Shown one piece after another: positions 21,231 to 31,245 of a DNA stretch of 64,000 nucleotides (within the stretch, counting starts at the first letter, position 1; the number at the start of each line of letters is the position of its first letter). The stretch lies in NCBI GenBank assembly GCA_047495785.1, contig JBLDXI010000042.1, positions 4,836,001 to 4,900,000 of the forward strand, read 5' to 3'. Below the pieces are notes generated by a model. It worked only from the letters and a program-made list of their open reading frames with translations, was not told where the DNA came from and searched no databases. The stretch is from Lepidodermella squamata. Lineage: Eukaryota; Gastrotricha. Made by a program: the position numbers and the translations under genes.

Positions 21231-22253
21231 CTACCTTGTGAGGACGAGTTCGATAGCAGAATCAAGCTCGCCATATTTTAAAAACATCTCAAGTGGCAAC
21301 GGTAAAGCAAGACGTTCTATCGCCTTGGGCCTGACGTAATAGCCAACTGGTAAGCTTTTCAAAATCACCAGCCGACAAATCGCCTGCAATTTCAGCGGGA
21401 ATACTGCAAGAAAACCCGGCAGAAAGCAGCGAAACCGCATAACACTCGGAATCTCCGCCAAGTCGCTCAAACTCCGCTTAACATCGTCCAGATTCAAAGC
21501 GGAAGATTGCCTGGCCGCGATTATCAGAGTCAGCACAAGACTCCGAATTGCCTCATTCTCCAAATAACAAAACCGCATGATAAATTGGCGAAAAGTTGCA
21601 GCGAAGTTGCGTTCCCAATATAAGTTGTTGAACGTAGCGCCTGAGTTGAGGAGCAATTCGACAATTGCAGCCTGATCGAATCGTCGCCAATCAATCTGGT
21701 CAAGTCCGACATCTAAAATGCCTTCCCAATTGAAAAAGTCAGCTTCGAACGCACGTTCCAGCGCGTTGTTTCTGGCGAAATTCGCTCCGTTTTTCAGTAG
21801 AATTTCAACAATGTTGTGCCGCAAGTTTTCAATAGCGATCAGCAGTGGCGTTTCGTTGTGGCCATTGGGCAGTTCGATATCGGCCCCACACTTCAACAGA
21901 GTGTCTACAAAGTCTAGCTTCCCAAGTTCGCACGCTCGAATTAGCGCACTTTTGCCGCGTAAATTGACAGCGTTAATAGCTGAACCTTTGCTAATTAGCC
22001 AGTTGATAATGTCCAAGTTGAGGCCGTCAATGCTTAGAATCAACGCTGTATTGCCGTACTCGTCGGTTCCGCTGATAAAATCTGAATTCGCGGTAAGAAA
22101 CAGCTGAGCTTCGGCCAAGTTTCCGTATACACAAGCTTCCAAGAACTGCTTGAAGCTGGAAAATATTCAATATTTAACAGGGAATAGACGAGTTGGAGAA
22201 CGAGTATCATACCTAAGATAGCCGGATTGTTCTATTTCATTTAGCTGATCCAT
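21231..22253 (-). CDS. Ankyrin repeat and SOCS box protein (ASB-like)
   Basis: Two exons, 22213-22253 and 21231-22155, joined across a 57 bp intron, give 321 residues from MDQLNEIEQSGYL. Residues about 20-150 are ankyrin repeats (DEYGNTALILSI, NLRGKSALIRAC, NGHNETPLLIAI each start a helix pair; then KNGANFARNNAL). The C-terminus is a SOCS box: LQAICRLVI fits the elongin-B/C-binding BC box and LALPLPLEMFLKY fits the LPxP Cul5 box. ASB proteins are substrate receptors of Cullin-5 ubiquitin ligases, using the ankyrin face to bind targets; the substrate is unknown here. The middle region (about 150-270) is divergent. The ATG choice rests on exon 1, whose 41 bp fit phase exactly. Confidence 0.8.
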
Positions 22254-22940
22254 TTCACGAGCAGAAAAGTTATTATGTTGATGTTTCTCTGAAAAATTGT
22301 ACCCAAAAGCAACAGCTGTAGAGATAAGATATCTCACACTTGTTTGCTTCTCGGGACTCGAGATTTAAAATCTGTAAACATAAAACATTCGGCACCAAGT
22401 TCTACCGAATATTGGCAGATGAGGGAAGCTTATTAGGAGCCCTTACAACTAGCTCTGTGGTATCAGCGAATGACCATATATTATTCTAGAGCTAGAAAAA
22501 ACTGTTTGAAGTCAGTTGGATGTACATATCGGTTTTCTTGAAGCTTGAAGATGACGTGTTAATTTGGCGGATGAGAGCTGCGGATCGAATCAAACCAACA
22601 TAATTTTCATGTCCCAAAACCGGTTTGCAAACTGTTGGCATCCAGATGAAAGACAACTCTCTGTCAAAAGAAGACACCACGGAAAAGCAAGCAAGTATTC
22701 CGGTTCAAGAAAATCAGAAACAATTAATAAAAATATTTGAAATTTCCAGGTTCCATGGCGATTGAATATATTCACCATTAACACCATATATGGAATAATG
22801 GGGTGGCGATTCCCAATGCCTGAGAAAAACTTGGTATTATTCAAATACTCTTAATTTTGAAAAAAATAGTCGGAGGTGCACATGGTCCAGTGTAGGTTTT
22901 ATTGAACCGCGCAGAAAAATAAAATAGCTCACAATTATAT
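22254..22940. other. Spacer upstream of ankyrin-SOCS gene
   Basis: AT-rich, no gene seen. It presumably holds the promoter of the minus-strand ankyrin-SOCS gene; no TATA-like motif stands out. Confidence 0.35.
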
Positions 22941-23610
22941 TACACAAATAGCGCCATGAAAATTATGCTCTTTGCCCCCCGTGCTATAACCCACTTTTTG
23001 CTGAATTCGAAAATAGTGGATTTTTGAAAGCGATGTTTAGGGGGTCTAAATAATTCCACAACTAAAAATGAGGTTCCAGCACTAAATTTACCGGGTCCCC
23101 CACAGAGTAGCAGGCTTCAAATAAAGCAGAGAGCAACAAATGGTGCAAACTTCAGACCAAATGGCTTCAAAGCACTCCCATAAAAAAAGTAAAATAAAGT
23201 ATTAAGCAATGATCACCATGTTTTGGAATTAATACTATTATTTTACTTTGAAGCCATTTTTTAATTTTGCTTTGAGGTCATGGTGCTTTGAAGCTTTTGC
23301 TTTGAAGCCTGTTACTAAATTTTCCCTACTTTGTAGGGGACCCAATTTACCCGTCCTGGCACTAAATTGTTCGGTTTTTGATCGATACTTTTTTATTTTA
23401 GCTACATGGTGCCCTAAACTACATAGAAAAATTATCGATGTTGCGTACCAAGACGGCTGATATCGGGAAAATCACTGATATGTAAAATCAATACTTTGAA
23501 TCGGTATCGGCTCTATGGGATAAAAAAATATTATTCGTAAACAGACCGCTCATAGCGCGAAATACGCGTTATATGAAGGTCTATCGGTTAGGCATGACAG
23601 CACACAATTT
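22940..23610. repeat. Dispersed repeat with a nested inverted-repeat element
   Basis: The outer parts (22960-23085 and 23370-23600) match, as reverse complement, the sequence at 28366-28690 (shared: ATAATTTTTCTA, TAGGGCACCA, GTAGCTAAAATAAAAAA). The middle (about 23080-23370) is extra and has inverted ends: TAAATTTACCGGGTCCCC on the left and GGGGACCCAATTTACC on the right. An inner stretch is full of GCTTTGAAGC / GCTTCAAAG motifs. Read as one repeat with a second one inserted. Confidence 0.65.
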
Positions 23611-23873
23611 GGGATTCTAGTGAAGACTTTAAATTCGAATTTAGGGGAAATATAGTTCAAGGATGATTTATTTCAAGTTTCAAGTTTATTTAGTTTAAAA
23701 ATGACATTCGGCGGCAAAATCGACAATCAAAGGAAAACAGAAGACTAATAACTTTTTGCATTGTAAATTACATCATCTATCAATGGAGAGTAGTAGTGGA
23801 AAAATCATTATTTTGATCAAGTTCAATAGTTATAGCTCCCTTCGCTTCGCAACGTTAGCTTAAAGAGGCCACT

Positions 23874-25687
23874 CTACCTCGTAAAAAGCTTCAGTGCCCC
23901 AAGTAAAGCGGCAGTGCAGGCGCCGACAACAGTGACTAGCGACCAATTTTCAGTAAGCTTGCGACATGCCTTCTCAAGGGCTGGCTGGCATTGCGATCGG
24001 AAAAAATCAGCCATTCTACGAAAAAGGTCCCGCTTGCGCTGGGCACTAGCTGCATCCTCAGGCTTCGGATTTCCATCCTCGGATTGCCCATCGCTCGCGC
24101 TGCCGCTCAAGGTGGCTTGATATTCAGCTGCCAGAGCAGGTGGCAGCAATTCAAGAACCTTGGCTTGGTTTTCAAGGATGAATTGCTTGGTTTGAATCTC
24201 CGCTTTTCGCTTGCTTCGATTGTAAATTCGAATAAGAGATTTGCAGCAGTTTTGAAGATGCGTTGCCGTTGCATTACTAATCTTACCTGTAATAAAATAA
24301 AGCAAAATGATTGCAAAGAAGCTATATTACGTCTGTATACAGCCCAGAAAAGTTGCGCAACTAATTTCTAGTTTGGCAACTTTTTTAAGGAAATTCGACT
24401 AATTTTTTTAATAAAACGTACCGAGAGAAAATTCCACCTTTTATCCGCGATGTTTATTATTATTATTATTATATTTCGAAAAATATACTTATTCATGAAA
24501 AAAAATATGTTGGTACAAAATTCGAGGGAACAGAAGGGCACGCAGGCCACTAACTCTGAACCGTTGAATTAACCGAAGACATAAAAAATTTACCCCGGAA
24601 TACCCAGAAACCCCCGATGATAACTGGTTCGGTAATTTTCGGTATTTTACCCGGTTGGAACAAATTTCTCCGGATTATTTAATCCCATGTGACAAGTGAC
24701 ATACTTTAGTACTATTCTCGTGATATTTTGAATTTTTCAAAACAATTTCTGGCCTTGAGATGTGACTTCGTCTCTCCTTTCAGTGTTTCTCGTAATACAT
24801 AGTTTACCGCAGTTTTACGAGTCTTTCACAGCAAAACTTCGTAAAACTTCGTAAAAACACGCCAAGAAAAAATTGCGGTAAAAACACGGCAAAAATAAAA
24901 TGAGTAAAATTAAAAGAAATCTCAAGCAAAACTGCGGTAAAAATATTACGGTAAAATAATTTTGCCGTCTTTTTGCTGCAGCTTTGCTTGTATTTTTACC
25001 AATTTTTTCCGCCAGGTTTCAGTTTAGGCTACGTCTGCGGTAAATTTGGACGTGCTGAATTTTGTCATCGCCTGTCAATAAAACCGTGCATATGCTAATG
25101 AGGTAACCCTGATGTCCAATTTTACCCATGCTATCTCGAATATTTTTATAAAATCAATGTAAAATGTGAAAATTCACTAGTTTTTCCACAGGCATTGAAA
25201 ATCGCAACTGCCTTATATGCCGTAAGCCCTGGAAATTTTGCATTTACAAAATTTTACCTATCAGGAATCAGGAAATTTCTGAAATTCCTATTCCCTATGA
25301 ATTTTAAAATTAAAATTAAAATTCGAATTTTTTATCATTTTATCCTGATTTTATTGACAGTCTCCTATAGACTATAAGCGTGTTTGATGACAAAACTTTG
25401 CTACCTGAGCTTGTGGCTGCCTGAATCAGGCTGCTGACGCCGTTTATCGCGTCCTTGACCGTTTCCCAGTTGTCAAGGCTTTCGTCCCGCAGCATCTCGT
25501 CCTCGTGGCTCAGGTTTCGTAGGCGGCTCAGCAAGTTGATGTAATGGGCGGTTGTTCTCAAACACGCTGGAATAACGCTTTCAATTCGCTGACACATGGC
25601 TGTTAATTGAACAGATGGATCGCCTTCTTCCACGGGTGGTTGAAGTAGATCAGCTATTTCTGTAGACGGGAAATCGGCGTTGTTCAT
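23874..25687 (-). CDS. Tail-anchored small protein of unrecognised family, paralogue 1
   Basis: Exons 25405-25687 and 23874-24286 join in phase to 231 residues; an ATG six bases upstream (25693) could add two. I do not recognise the family. Residues 1-95 are helical and acidic, with SVQLTAMCQRIESVIPACLR, the block LLSRLRNLS.EDEMLRDESL and DNWETVKDAI. Residues 96-190 hold a basic helical stretch (RIYNRSKRKAEIQTKQF), LLPPALAAEYQATL and a low-complexity acidic linker. The last 25 residues (VVGACTAALLGALKLFTR) form one hydrophobic helix with a short basic end, i.e. a tail anchor. Two paralogues follow upstream on the same strand with identical intron position and phase. AATAAA at 23667-23672 (minus strand) is the likely polyadenylation signal. 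Confidence 0.72.
24560..24790. repeat. Dispersed repeat in intron of paralogue 1
   Basis: Similar to 35545-35880, in an intron of the coiled-coil gene (shared: GGTTCGGTAATTTTCGGT, AAATTTCTCC, TTTTGAATTTTT). No coding potential. 24450-24475 is a short (ATT)n run. Confidence 0.55.
24840..25030. repeat. GCGGTAAAA-rich stretch
   Basis: Multiple GCGGTAAAA / TTTTACCGC-like words in both orientations within the intron (for example CTGCGGTAAAAATATTACGG and TTTTGCCG). Similar words recur at 55435-55515. Probably the remains of a small inverted-repeat element. Confidence 0.4.
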
Positions 25688-25754
25688 CGACATTTGCGTC
25701 AGCCAAATTATAACCGGTGAAAATGTAGAAAAGATTGAGCGAATCTAGCTTCGA

Positions 25755-25860
25755 TATCGGTTAGGTTATATATACCGAATCGGCATACTTTGAATAAAAT
25801 GACTAGTAATATGATTCAGCGAATATTCGAACGTAGCGCGTGCCCTGTTGTAATGTGTAA
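25755..25860 (-). promoter_or_regulatory. Conserved TATA-containing promoter block, paralogue 1
   Basis: On the minus strand GCCGATTCGGTATATATAAC precedes the gene by about 85 bp. The same block (GCCGA.TCGGT + TATA + GATATC.AAGC) stands at the same distance before the other two paralogues. Confidence 0.6.
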
Positions 25861-25912
25861 CATGAATCATCGCATTCGGCCTAGTAAATCGATTTAATTT
25901 TATGAGGTATTA

Positions 25913-26364
25913 CCGTAATTTTCAGTATAAAGGCCGCGGCGAGAAATTTTCCTGTTTTTCGAGAAATGGGTCAAAATTGCGGCGATTAATCGGGTGCGGT
26001 CTTTAATCGAGTGCGGCCCTTATATTTATCTCAAGTTTCGATTTTAATAAGCAGCATGGTATTTCCCCTTAAAATTAGCTTGCAGGCGTATGCATTGAAC
26101 AGGGATCACATGATATTTGGTCTTTTTCCAACTAACATAAGGTGAATTTAATCTGTTATGTACCATACTTGAGAGCGTGTATGGAGTCTCTAAAGGGTGT
26201 CAGCGGGCGGCTTAAGGTCGCTGAGAGCTAATCGCTTGAACCGTGCGGTGATTAAACGAGTGCGGCCTTCATTAACATTCAAAGTTGGGTTTAAGGGTAA
26301 TTTTGCGGCGATTATTCAGGTGCGGCCTTTATTCGGGTAGCGGCCTTTATACTGAAAATTACGG
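25913..26364. mobile_element. MITE with perfect 25-bp inverted ends and TA target site
   Basis: It starts CCGTAATTTTCAGTATAAAG and ends with the exact reverse complement, inverted identity reaching the GGCCGC that follows, with TA on both sides (25911-25912 and 26365-26366). The interior repeats GCGGCGATTA and GTGCGGCCTTTA in both orientations. No coding frame. TA duplication suggests Tc1/mariner mobilisation. A decayed relative lies at 26575-26675. Confidence 0.85.
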
Positions 26365-27145
26365 TATTATTTGAAAATATTATATTCTATTCCCCAATGT
26401 AGCAGGATTGAGAGACTAAAATTGATATTTCCGAAAACCGCAAAGTTCGAAAATAGGGAAGCATCCTTTTCCGCTTAGAACCCTCAAGAAAGTGGAGATA
26501 AGGCGCCTATGACTCTTGAAATGCTCATTGATATGATCAGACTTATAAGGATAATGTAAAAGAGCGGGGGAGATACGATTTTAAAGACCGCACCCGAATA
26601 ATAGCCGCGTTCTCGACGAATGAGGATAAAAGTCACCGCGGCCCTTGTTCGAAAAAATACGGTAATTTGGTAAAAATCGTCAGGCGTAAAGCTTCGCGCC
26701 CATAATACGGCGACTTTTTGGGTGTTCCCTACTTTGCCAATGGCCAGTTGAATTTTTAGAAAATATTCGGCAAATACAGAAGTTCTTGGGCTATCGAATT
26801 CCGGTTTCCGAAAGTCCGGATGATTTTACCCGAATTTTTTCATTCATTTGTGCGATCATGTGCATGAAAAATCATGTACCGATTCGCTCAACATTTCTTG
26901 AGTTGCGTGCAAAAAATGTAGGAAGCGGCCGAAATTAGTGATTCCTGCTCTAAGTTGATATGAAAAAAATGGCAGTACGAACAGTTCACATTTCAAATTT
27001 ATTTAATATTTTAATAATGATATTGGGCAAAACTGATAATGAGAGACAAAGGAAGACAGCAAGAGGGTATGAGAATACCGACTATTTATTAACTGATTTT
27101 CCGCAAAATTAATAGGTCACACGCTTCGAGAGCCTTGACTCGCAT
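26365..27145. other. Spacer between paralogues 1 and 2
   Basis: No gene seen. It contains the decayed MITE relative (26575-26675) and, at 26998-27003, a minus-strand AATAAA that can serve paralogue 2. Confidence 0.45.
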
Positions 27146-27892
27146 TTATTTTAATCGAAAAAGAAAATCAGCCATTCTGCGCCAAATATTTCGCTTGCAC
27201 TGAGCACCAGCTGCATCCTCGTCAGGTTTCGGATCCGCATCCTCGGACTGATTTGACGCGCTATCGCCCAAGGTGGCTTCAAATTCAGCTGCCAGATCAG
27301 GTGGCAGTATTGCATGAAGCATGGCATGGTTGTCTCGGAAAAATCGCTGGGTTTGTAGCTCCACTCTTTGCCTGTGTCGAACGTAAATTCTCATCAACGA
27401 ATTGAGGCTGTCCTGTTGAAGTTGTGCTGCCGTTGGTGTACTCATGTTACCTGTTATCAATTATAAAGCGAAATAAAAGCAAGAAAGTTGCGATCAGTCT
27501 ATATTCAAAATATAGTTGAGTCTTAGAACGGTTAGCGATGTGCGCTCATAACATCAATAGTGATAGTATTTCATCGGACATATATAAGTCAGATAAGAAT
27601 GCTTACCTGTAGTTTCGACCGCTTGAACCAGGCCGCTGACGCCGCGTATCGCGTCCTTGACAGTTTCCCAGTTGTCAAGGCTTTCGTCCCGCAGCATCTC
27701 GTCCTCGCGGCTCAGGCTTCGTAGGCGGCTCAGGAAGTCAATGTAATTGGTCGCTGTTCTCAAACACGCTGGAATAACGCTGTTGATTCGCTGAAACAGG
27801 GCTGTTAATTGAATAGACGGGTCGCCGTCTTGCGCCAATGGTTGAAGTTGATCCGCTATTTCAGCCGCTGGGAAATCATCACTATCGATCAT
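27146..27892 (-). CDS. Paralogue 2 of the tail-anchored family, membrane anchor lost
   Basis: Exons 27607-27892 and 27146-27450 join in phase to about 196 residues. The N-terminal half matches the other two closely (DPSIQLTALFQRINSVIPAC, LLSRLR-like SRLRSLSREDEMLRDESL, DNWETVKDAI), as does RIYVRHRQRVELQTQRF and ILPPDLAAEFEATL. After RMADF the frame departs (LFRLK, stop TAA at 27146). Beyond the stop, DNA corresponding to the conserved EKACRKLTEN helix is still visible out of frame (KALEACDLL), and the hydrophobic anchor is not recognisable. The product, if made, would be soluble. It could be a decaying gene or a selected soluble variant; the long intact upstream frame and promoter leave both open. 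Confidence 0.68.
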
Positions 27893-27934
27893 CGAAATAT
27901 TCGACAGTCACTTAAAATGATGAAAATAATGCTT

Positions 27935-28015
27935 TGATATCGCTTATAAACCGAGTCGGCATTACTTTGAATAAAATGACCACACAATATGAATCAGCAA
28001 GAGCGCGTGTCTTTC
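27935..28015 (-). promoter_or_regulatory. Conserved TATA-containing promoter block, paralogue 2
   Basis: Minus strand reads GCCGACTCGGTTTATAAGCG then ATATCAAAGC, TATA about 55 bp upstream of the ATG. Further upstream ATTCATATTG and CATTTTATTCAAAGTA are also shared with paralogue 1. Confidence 0.6.
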
Positions 28016-28365
28016 AAGGCTTCTTTATTTTTTGTGGAGGCGGGAAAGCCTTTCAAAGAATGAATCATCGCATTCGACAGAAACAAAAGGGCGACGCATT
28101 TCGTTACAAGAAATATTATGATTTACTCGATTTTTTGGCTCAAAAAATGTCACAACTGGGTATTACATAATAATCTATTCAAAAATAAATGAATTCTGTC
28201 CGCTTAAAGTTTGCAGCTACAGCTTGAAATATATTTTAGCGGCAAAATTTGGTTGAAAATTTGCAATTTTCGAAAACCCCACAAGTTCAAAAATAGTGAG
28301 ATTTCGTTTTTCGAGTCCATCGAAGTCCAACTTTCAGGGAATTTCAATTTTTTTATCATGCCAAT
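28016..28365. other. Spacer upstream of paralogue 2
   Basis: AT-rich sequence without a recognisable gene. Confidence 0.3.
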
Positions 28366-28690
28366 AGATATTCATATTACGTGTAATGCGCTATTAGCGG
28401 TCAGTTTATGAGTTTAACGTCAGCCGATATATCGTTTCCAAGTATCGATTTTACAAATCAGTGATTTTTTATTTTTTCGATATCAACCGTCGTGAAACCT
28501 AAAATCGATAATTTTTCTACGTAGCTTAGGGCACCAGGTAGCTAAAATAAAAAAGGCATCAGTAACGATAAAACAAAAGAAAACGCCGAAATCTCAAAGA
28601 ATTGAGAAATTAGTGCAAGAATACCTATAAATTTCGTACTGGAACATCATTTTTAGTGGTGCTAATATTTAGACCTTAATTTTATTGCGG
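28366..28690. repeat. Dispersed repeat, reverse-oriented relative of 22940-23610
   Basis: Matches the reverse complement of the outer parts of the repeat at 22940-23610 but lacks the nested GGGTCCCC-ended insert, so it shows the empty site of that insertion. Confidence 0.6.
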
Positions 28691-29442
28691 TAATTATAAT
28701 CACTGTCTCAAACACGTTGAAATGAAAAAAGTCGAGCATTAGAGCCCATTAGAGCCCAACGGCATCTTTCCCTGCCACCCTATATTTAAAAAAATCCTGT
28801 AGGGTGACTACAACCCCAGGGTGTCTAAAAGGCATATCTCCGCGCTGGGAAATCTTATAAATTCGGGAAAAACGGATAAATGACCAGTGTTTCGTAGGCT
28901 TGGTGATGAGCTAGGAGCCGTTTTTTGGGACTGTCACCAAACTGCACTAAAGTGTCATCAAAATATATTTTGCACGAAGTATCACCTATGACCCAACTGA
29001 ATGCATTTCTAGATAGATCTCATCACGCTGATGAACTTTTTCTTTGAGAGCGGCTTCCTAGCTATCGCCGTTCTTGAGATAATCATCCAGGGGTGACAAA
29101 AGGTAAGGTCACGTGACAACTTGACACTGGAATATCTCAATAACGGTAGATGATAAAAATATGCGGTTTTTAGATTCTTAATCCCCTAATTTTCTCTATC
29201 AGATAAATACGTGTCAATAGGGAAAGAAAAATAAAAATATTTTCTGGGCTTTAATGGGACATGATTTCGAACTTCAATAAGTATTTATTTAAGTTAATAT
29301 TAATATTCGGAAAAATCGATGATTTGACAAAAGAAGAGAAAATCACAGAAATCAATGAACAGTTAGATATATTGGAAAAAATCGAAAACGAAAGATAGTT
29401 GTAAAGCCACTTAGCATCGCATAGCTTCAGACGAAGGCGACT
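28691..29442. other. Spacer between paralogues 2 and 3
   Basis: No gene seen. A minus-strand AATAAA at 29284-29289 is the likely polyadenylation signal of paralogue 3. Confidence 0.4.
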
Positions 29443-31097
29443 CTATCGAAACCTGCCCAGCACAGCAAGCCCAGCACCGACGAGCGCGAGAAGACCGACT
29501 AATAACCAATGTTCAGCAAGTCGGTCACACGCGGTCGCAAGGCTTTCCTCGCCTATCGATCTCAAATAGTCAGCCACTCTGCGCAAGACGTTCCGCTTGT
29601 GCTCAGCATCTTCAGGTGTCGGATTCGCATCCCCGGGCTCGTTCGACGCGCCGCCCATGAAGCTGGCATGTAATTCAGCTGCTAAATCAGGCGGCAGTAT
29701 TGCCTCAAGGCTGGTTCGGTTTTCATCGAAGAATCGCCGCGTTTGAAGCTCCGCTTTTCGCCTATGTCGATCATGAATTCTCATAAACGATTCATAGCTG
29801 ATCCAAAGATTTGTTGCCGTTTGAGTGCTAATGTTACCTGTAATAAATGAAAGTGAAATTAGCCGGCCGAATTTACGTATTGCCGACAAAACTCGGGAAA
29901 AATGTCGTCAGAAAAATCACTCATCACCTAAAGTACTTGGGTATGGATTTTCGTTTTCCGAATTCGAATCTATCATCGACTGGTGATTTTTTTACTCAGA
30001 AGCTCCAGTAACCCGATGCCACCCCTTTTGATCTCACGCATGTGGAATCTTGACACATCTTTCACTTGAAAATGAGGGTAACGCAGAGCTAGGAATTTTA
30101 CAGGTGTAACCGCAAATTCTAAAAGGCCAAATTCCATGTATTTATACATAAGTTTATTCAAAATTAACCCTAACACTAACCCTAACCCTAACCCTAACCA
30201 GGAAAACCCAAAAAATTCGTGAAATAGCACATTTCATTTTTGAAAATTATGTACAAATAGGCACTTCGTTTTTATAATTTGCTGATTTTCTATTTTCTAG
30301 ACCGAATTGCGTGGTTTTGTCAGTTTTGCTTTTACAGCACTAATAGGCCGAATTTTAGTGGTAAATGGTGCTTTAATCGAGCTATGATTCATATTATAGC
30401 TTGTTGTTGTCGATGTTTTTTTTGCATTTTTTTTCGCGCTGCTCTTCGAGAAAATACGCTTTATGGCCGGATTTGCAATTCGACATTACTAAAGACTGAG
30501 CGTGTCTCTTTAGTCCAATGGCGATGAGAAAACTGTTTAATGGAGTTTGAATGGCGCCATCAAATTAAATTCAAAATTTAAAATTTAATTTAATTTAATT
30601 TAAATTTTGAATTTAAAAATAATAATTGTATGAATAGAAATTCTGCGCGTGACAATAATATAGTACATTATCTTATTTTTTTTATAAAATTGAATAACAA
30701 ATTCTCGTAAAACTTTAACTGACATCGGGCATAGTTTTGATCATCTTTTCCTGATTTTATTGACAGACTGAACATGTTTCATTTGCCAATCGCGTGATAA
30801 CAAAACTTAGCTACCTGTACTTTGGACCGTTTGAACCAGGCCGCCGACGCCGCGTATCGCGTCCTTAACCGTTTTCCAGTTGTCAAGGCTTTCGTCGCGC
30901 AGTATCTCGTCCTCGCCGCTCAGATTTCTCTCGCGGCTCAGCAAGTTGATGTATTGGTCGGTTTTCCTCAAACACGCTGGAATTACGCTTTCAAGTCGCT
31001 GACACATGGCTGTTAATTGAACAGATGGATCGCCTTCTTCCACGGGAGGTTGAATCAGGTCAGCAATTTCAACAGACGGGAAATCACCGTTGCTCAT
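29443..31097 (-). CDS. Tail-anchored small protein of unrecognised family, paralogue 3
   Basis: Exons 30815-31097 and 29443-29837 join in phase to 225 residues; the 977 bp intron holds a telomere-like array. Family not recognised. It has the same plan as paralogue 1: N-terminal acidic-helical module (DPSVQLTAMCQRLESVIPAC, SGEDEILRDESL, DNWKTVKDAIRGVGGLVQ), basic helix (RIHDRHRRKAELQTRRF), ILPPDLAAELHASF, acidic Pro/Glu linker, amphipathic VADYLRSIGEESLATACDRL, then a hydrophobic anchor (LVGLLALVGAGLAVLGRFR) at the extreme C-terminus. No signal peptide. Such topology implies a cytosolic protein inserted post-translationally into ER, mitochondrial or other membranes. The DNW-x-x-V block superficially recalls a Bcl-2 BH1 motif, but the rest does not fit and I do not assign it. 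Confidence 0.75.
30166..30199. repeat. Interstitial telomere-like array (AACCCT)n
   Basis: Five to six AACCCT units (one is AACACT) in the intron of paralogue 3. Two further short arrays at 31575-31591 and 42415-42446 sit inside copies of one dispersed repeat. Confidence 0.85.
30565..30616. repeat. AT-only palindrome
   Basis: TTAAATTCAAAATTTAAA pairs with TTTAAATTTTGAATTTAA across a TTTAA-repeat centre. Confidence 0.6.
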
Positions 31098-31164
31098 CGA
31101 GATTAGCGTCAGCCAAAATATAAATGATGTAAATGTAGAAATTAGTGAACAAATCTAGCTCCGA

Positions 31165-31245
31165 TTTCACTTATAAACCGAGCCGGCGAACGCAACGAGT
31201 ATCAAATATGAATCAGCGAAAATTCGAACGAGGCGCGTGGTTTTC
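31165..31245 (-). promoter_or_regulatory. Conserved TATA-containing promoter block, paralogue 3
   Basis: Minus strand reads GCCGGCTCGGTTTATAAGTG, TATA about 75 bp upstream of the ATG. CGAATTTTCGCTGATTCATA further upstream is shared with paralogue 1. Confidence 0.6.

Noticed and set aside
30166-30199. True telomere or chromosome fusion point
   Set aside because: Arrays are under 40 bp, and the two at 31575 and 42415 lie inside copies of one dispersed repeat.
29443-31097. Possible Bcl-2 family assignment for the tail-anchored proteins (NW motif plus C-terminal anchor)
   Set aside because: Only the DNW-x-x-V fragment resembles BH1; the BH1 glycine-arginine core, BH2 and BH3 patterns are not visible. 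Left unassigned.
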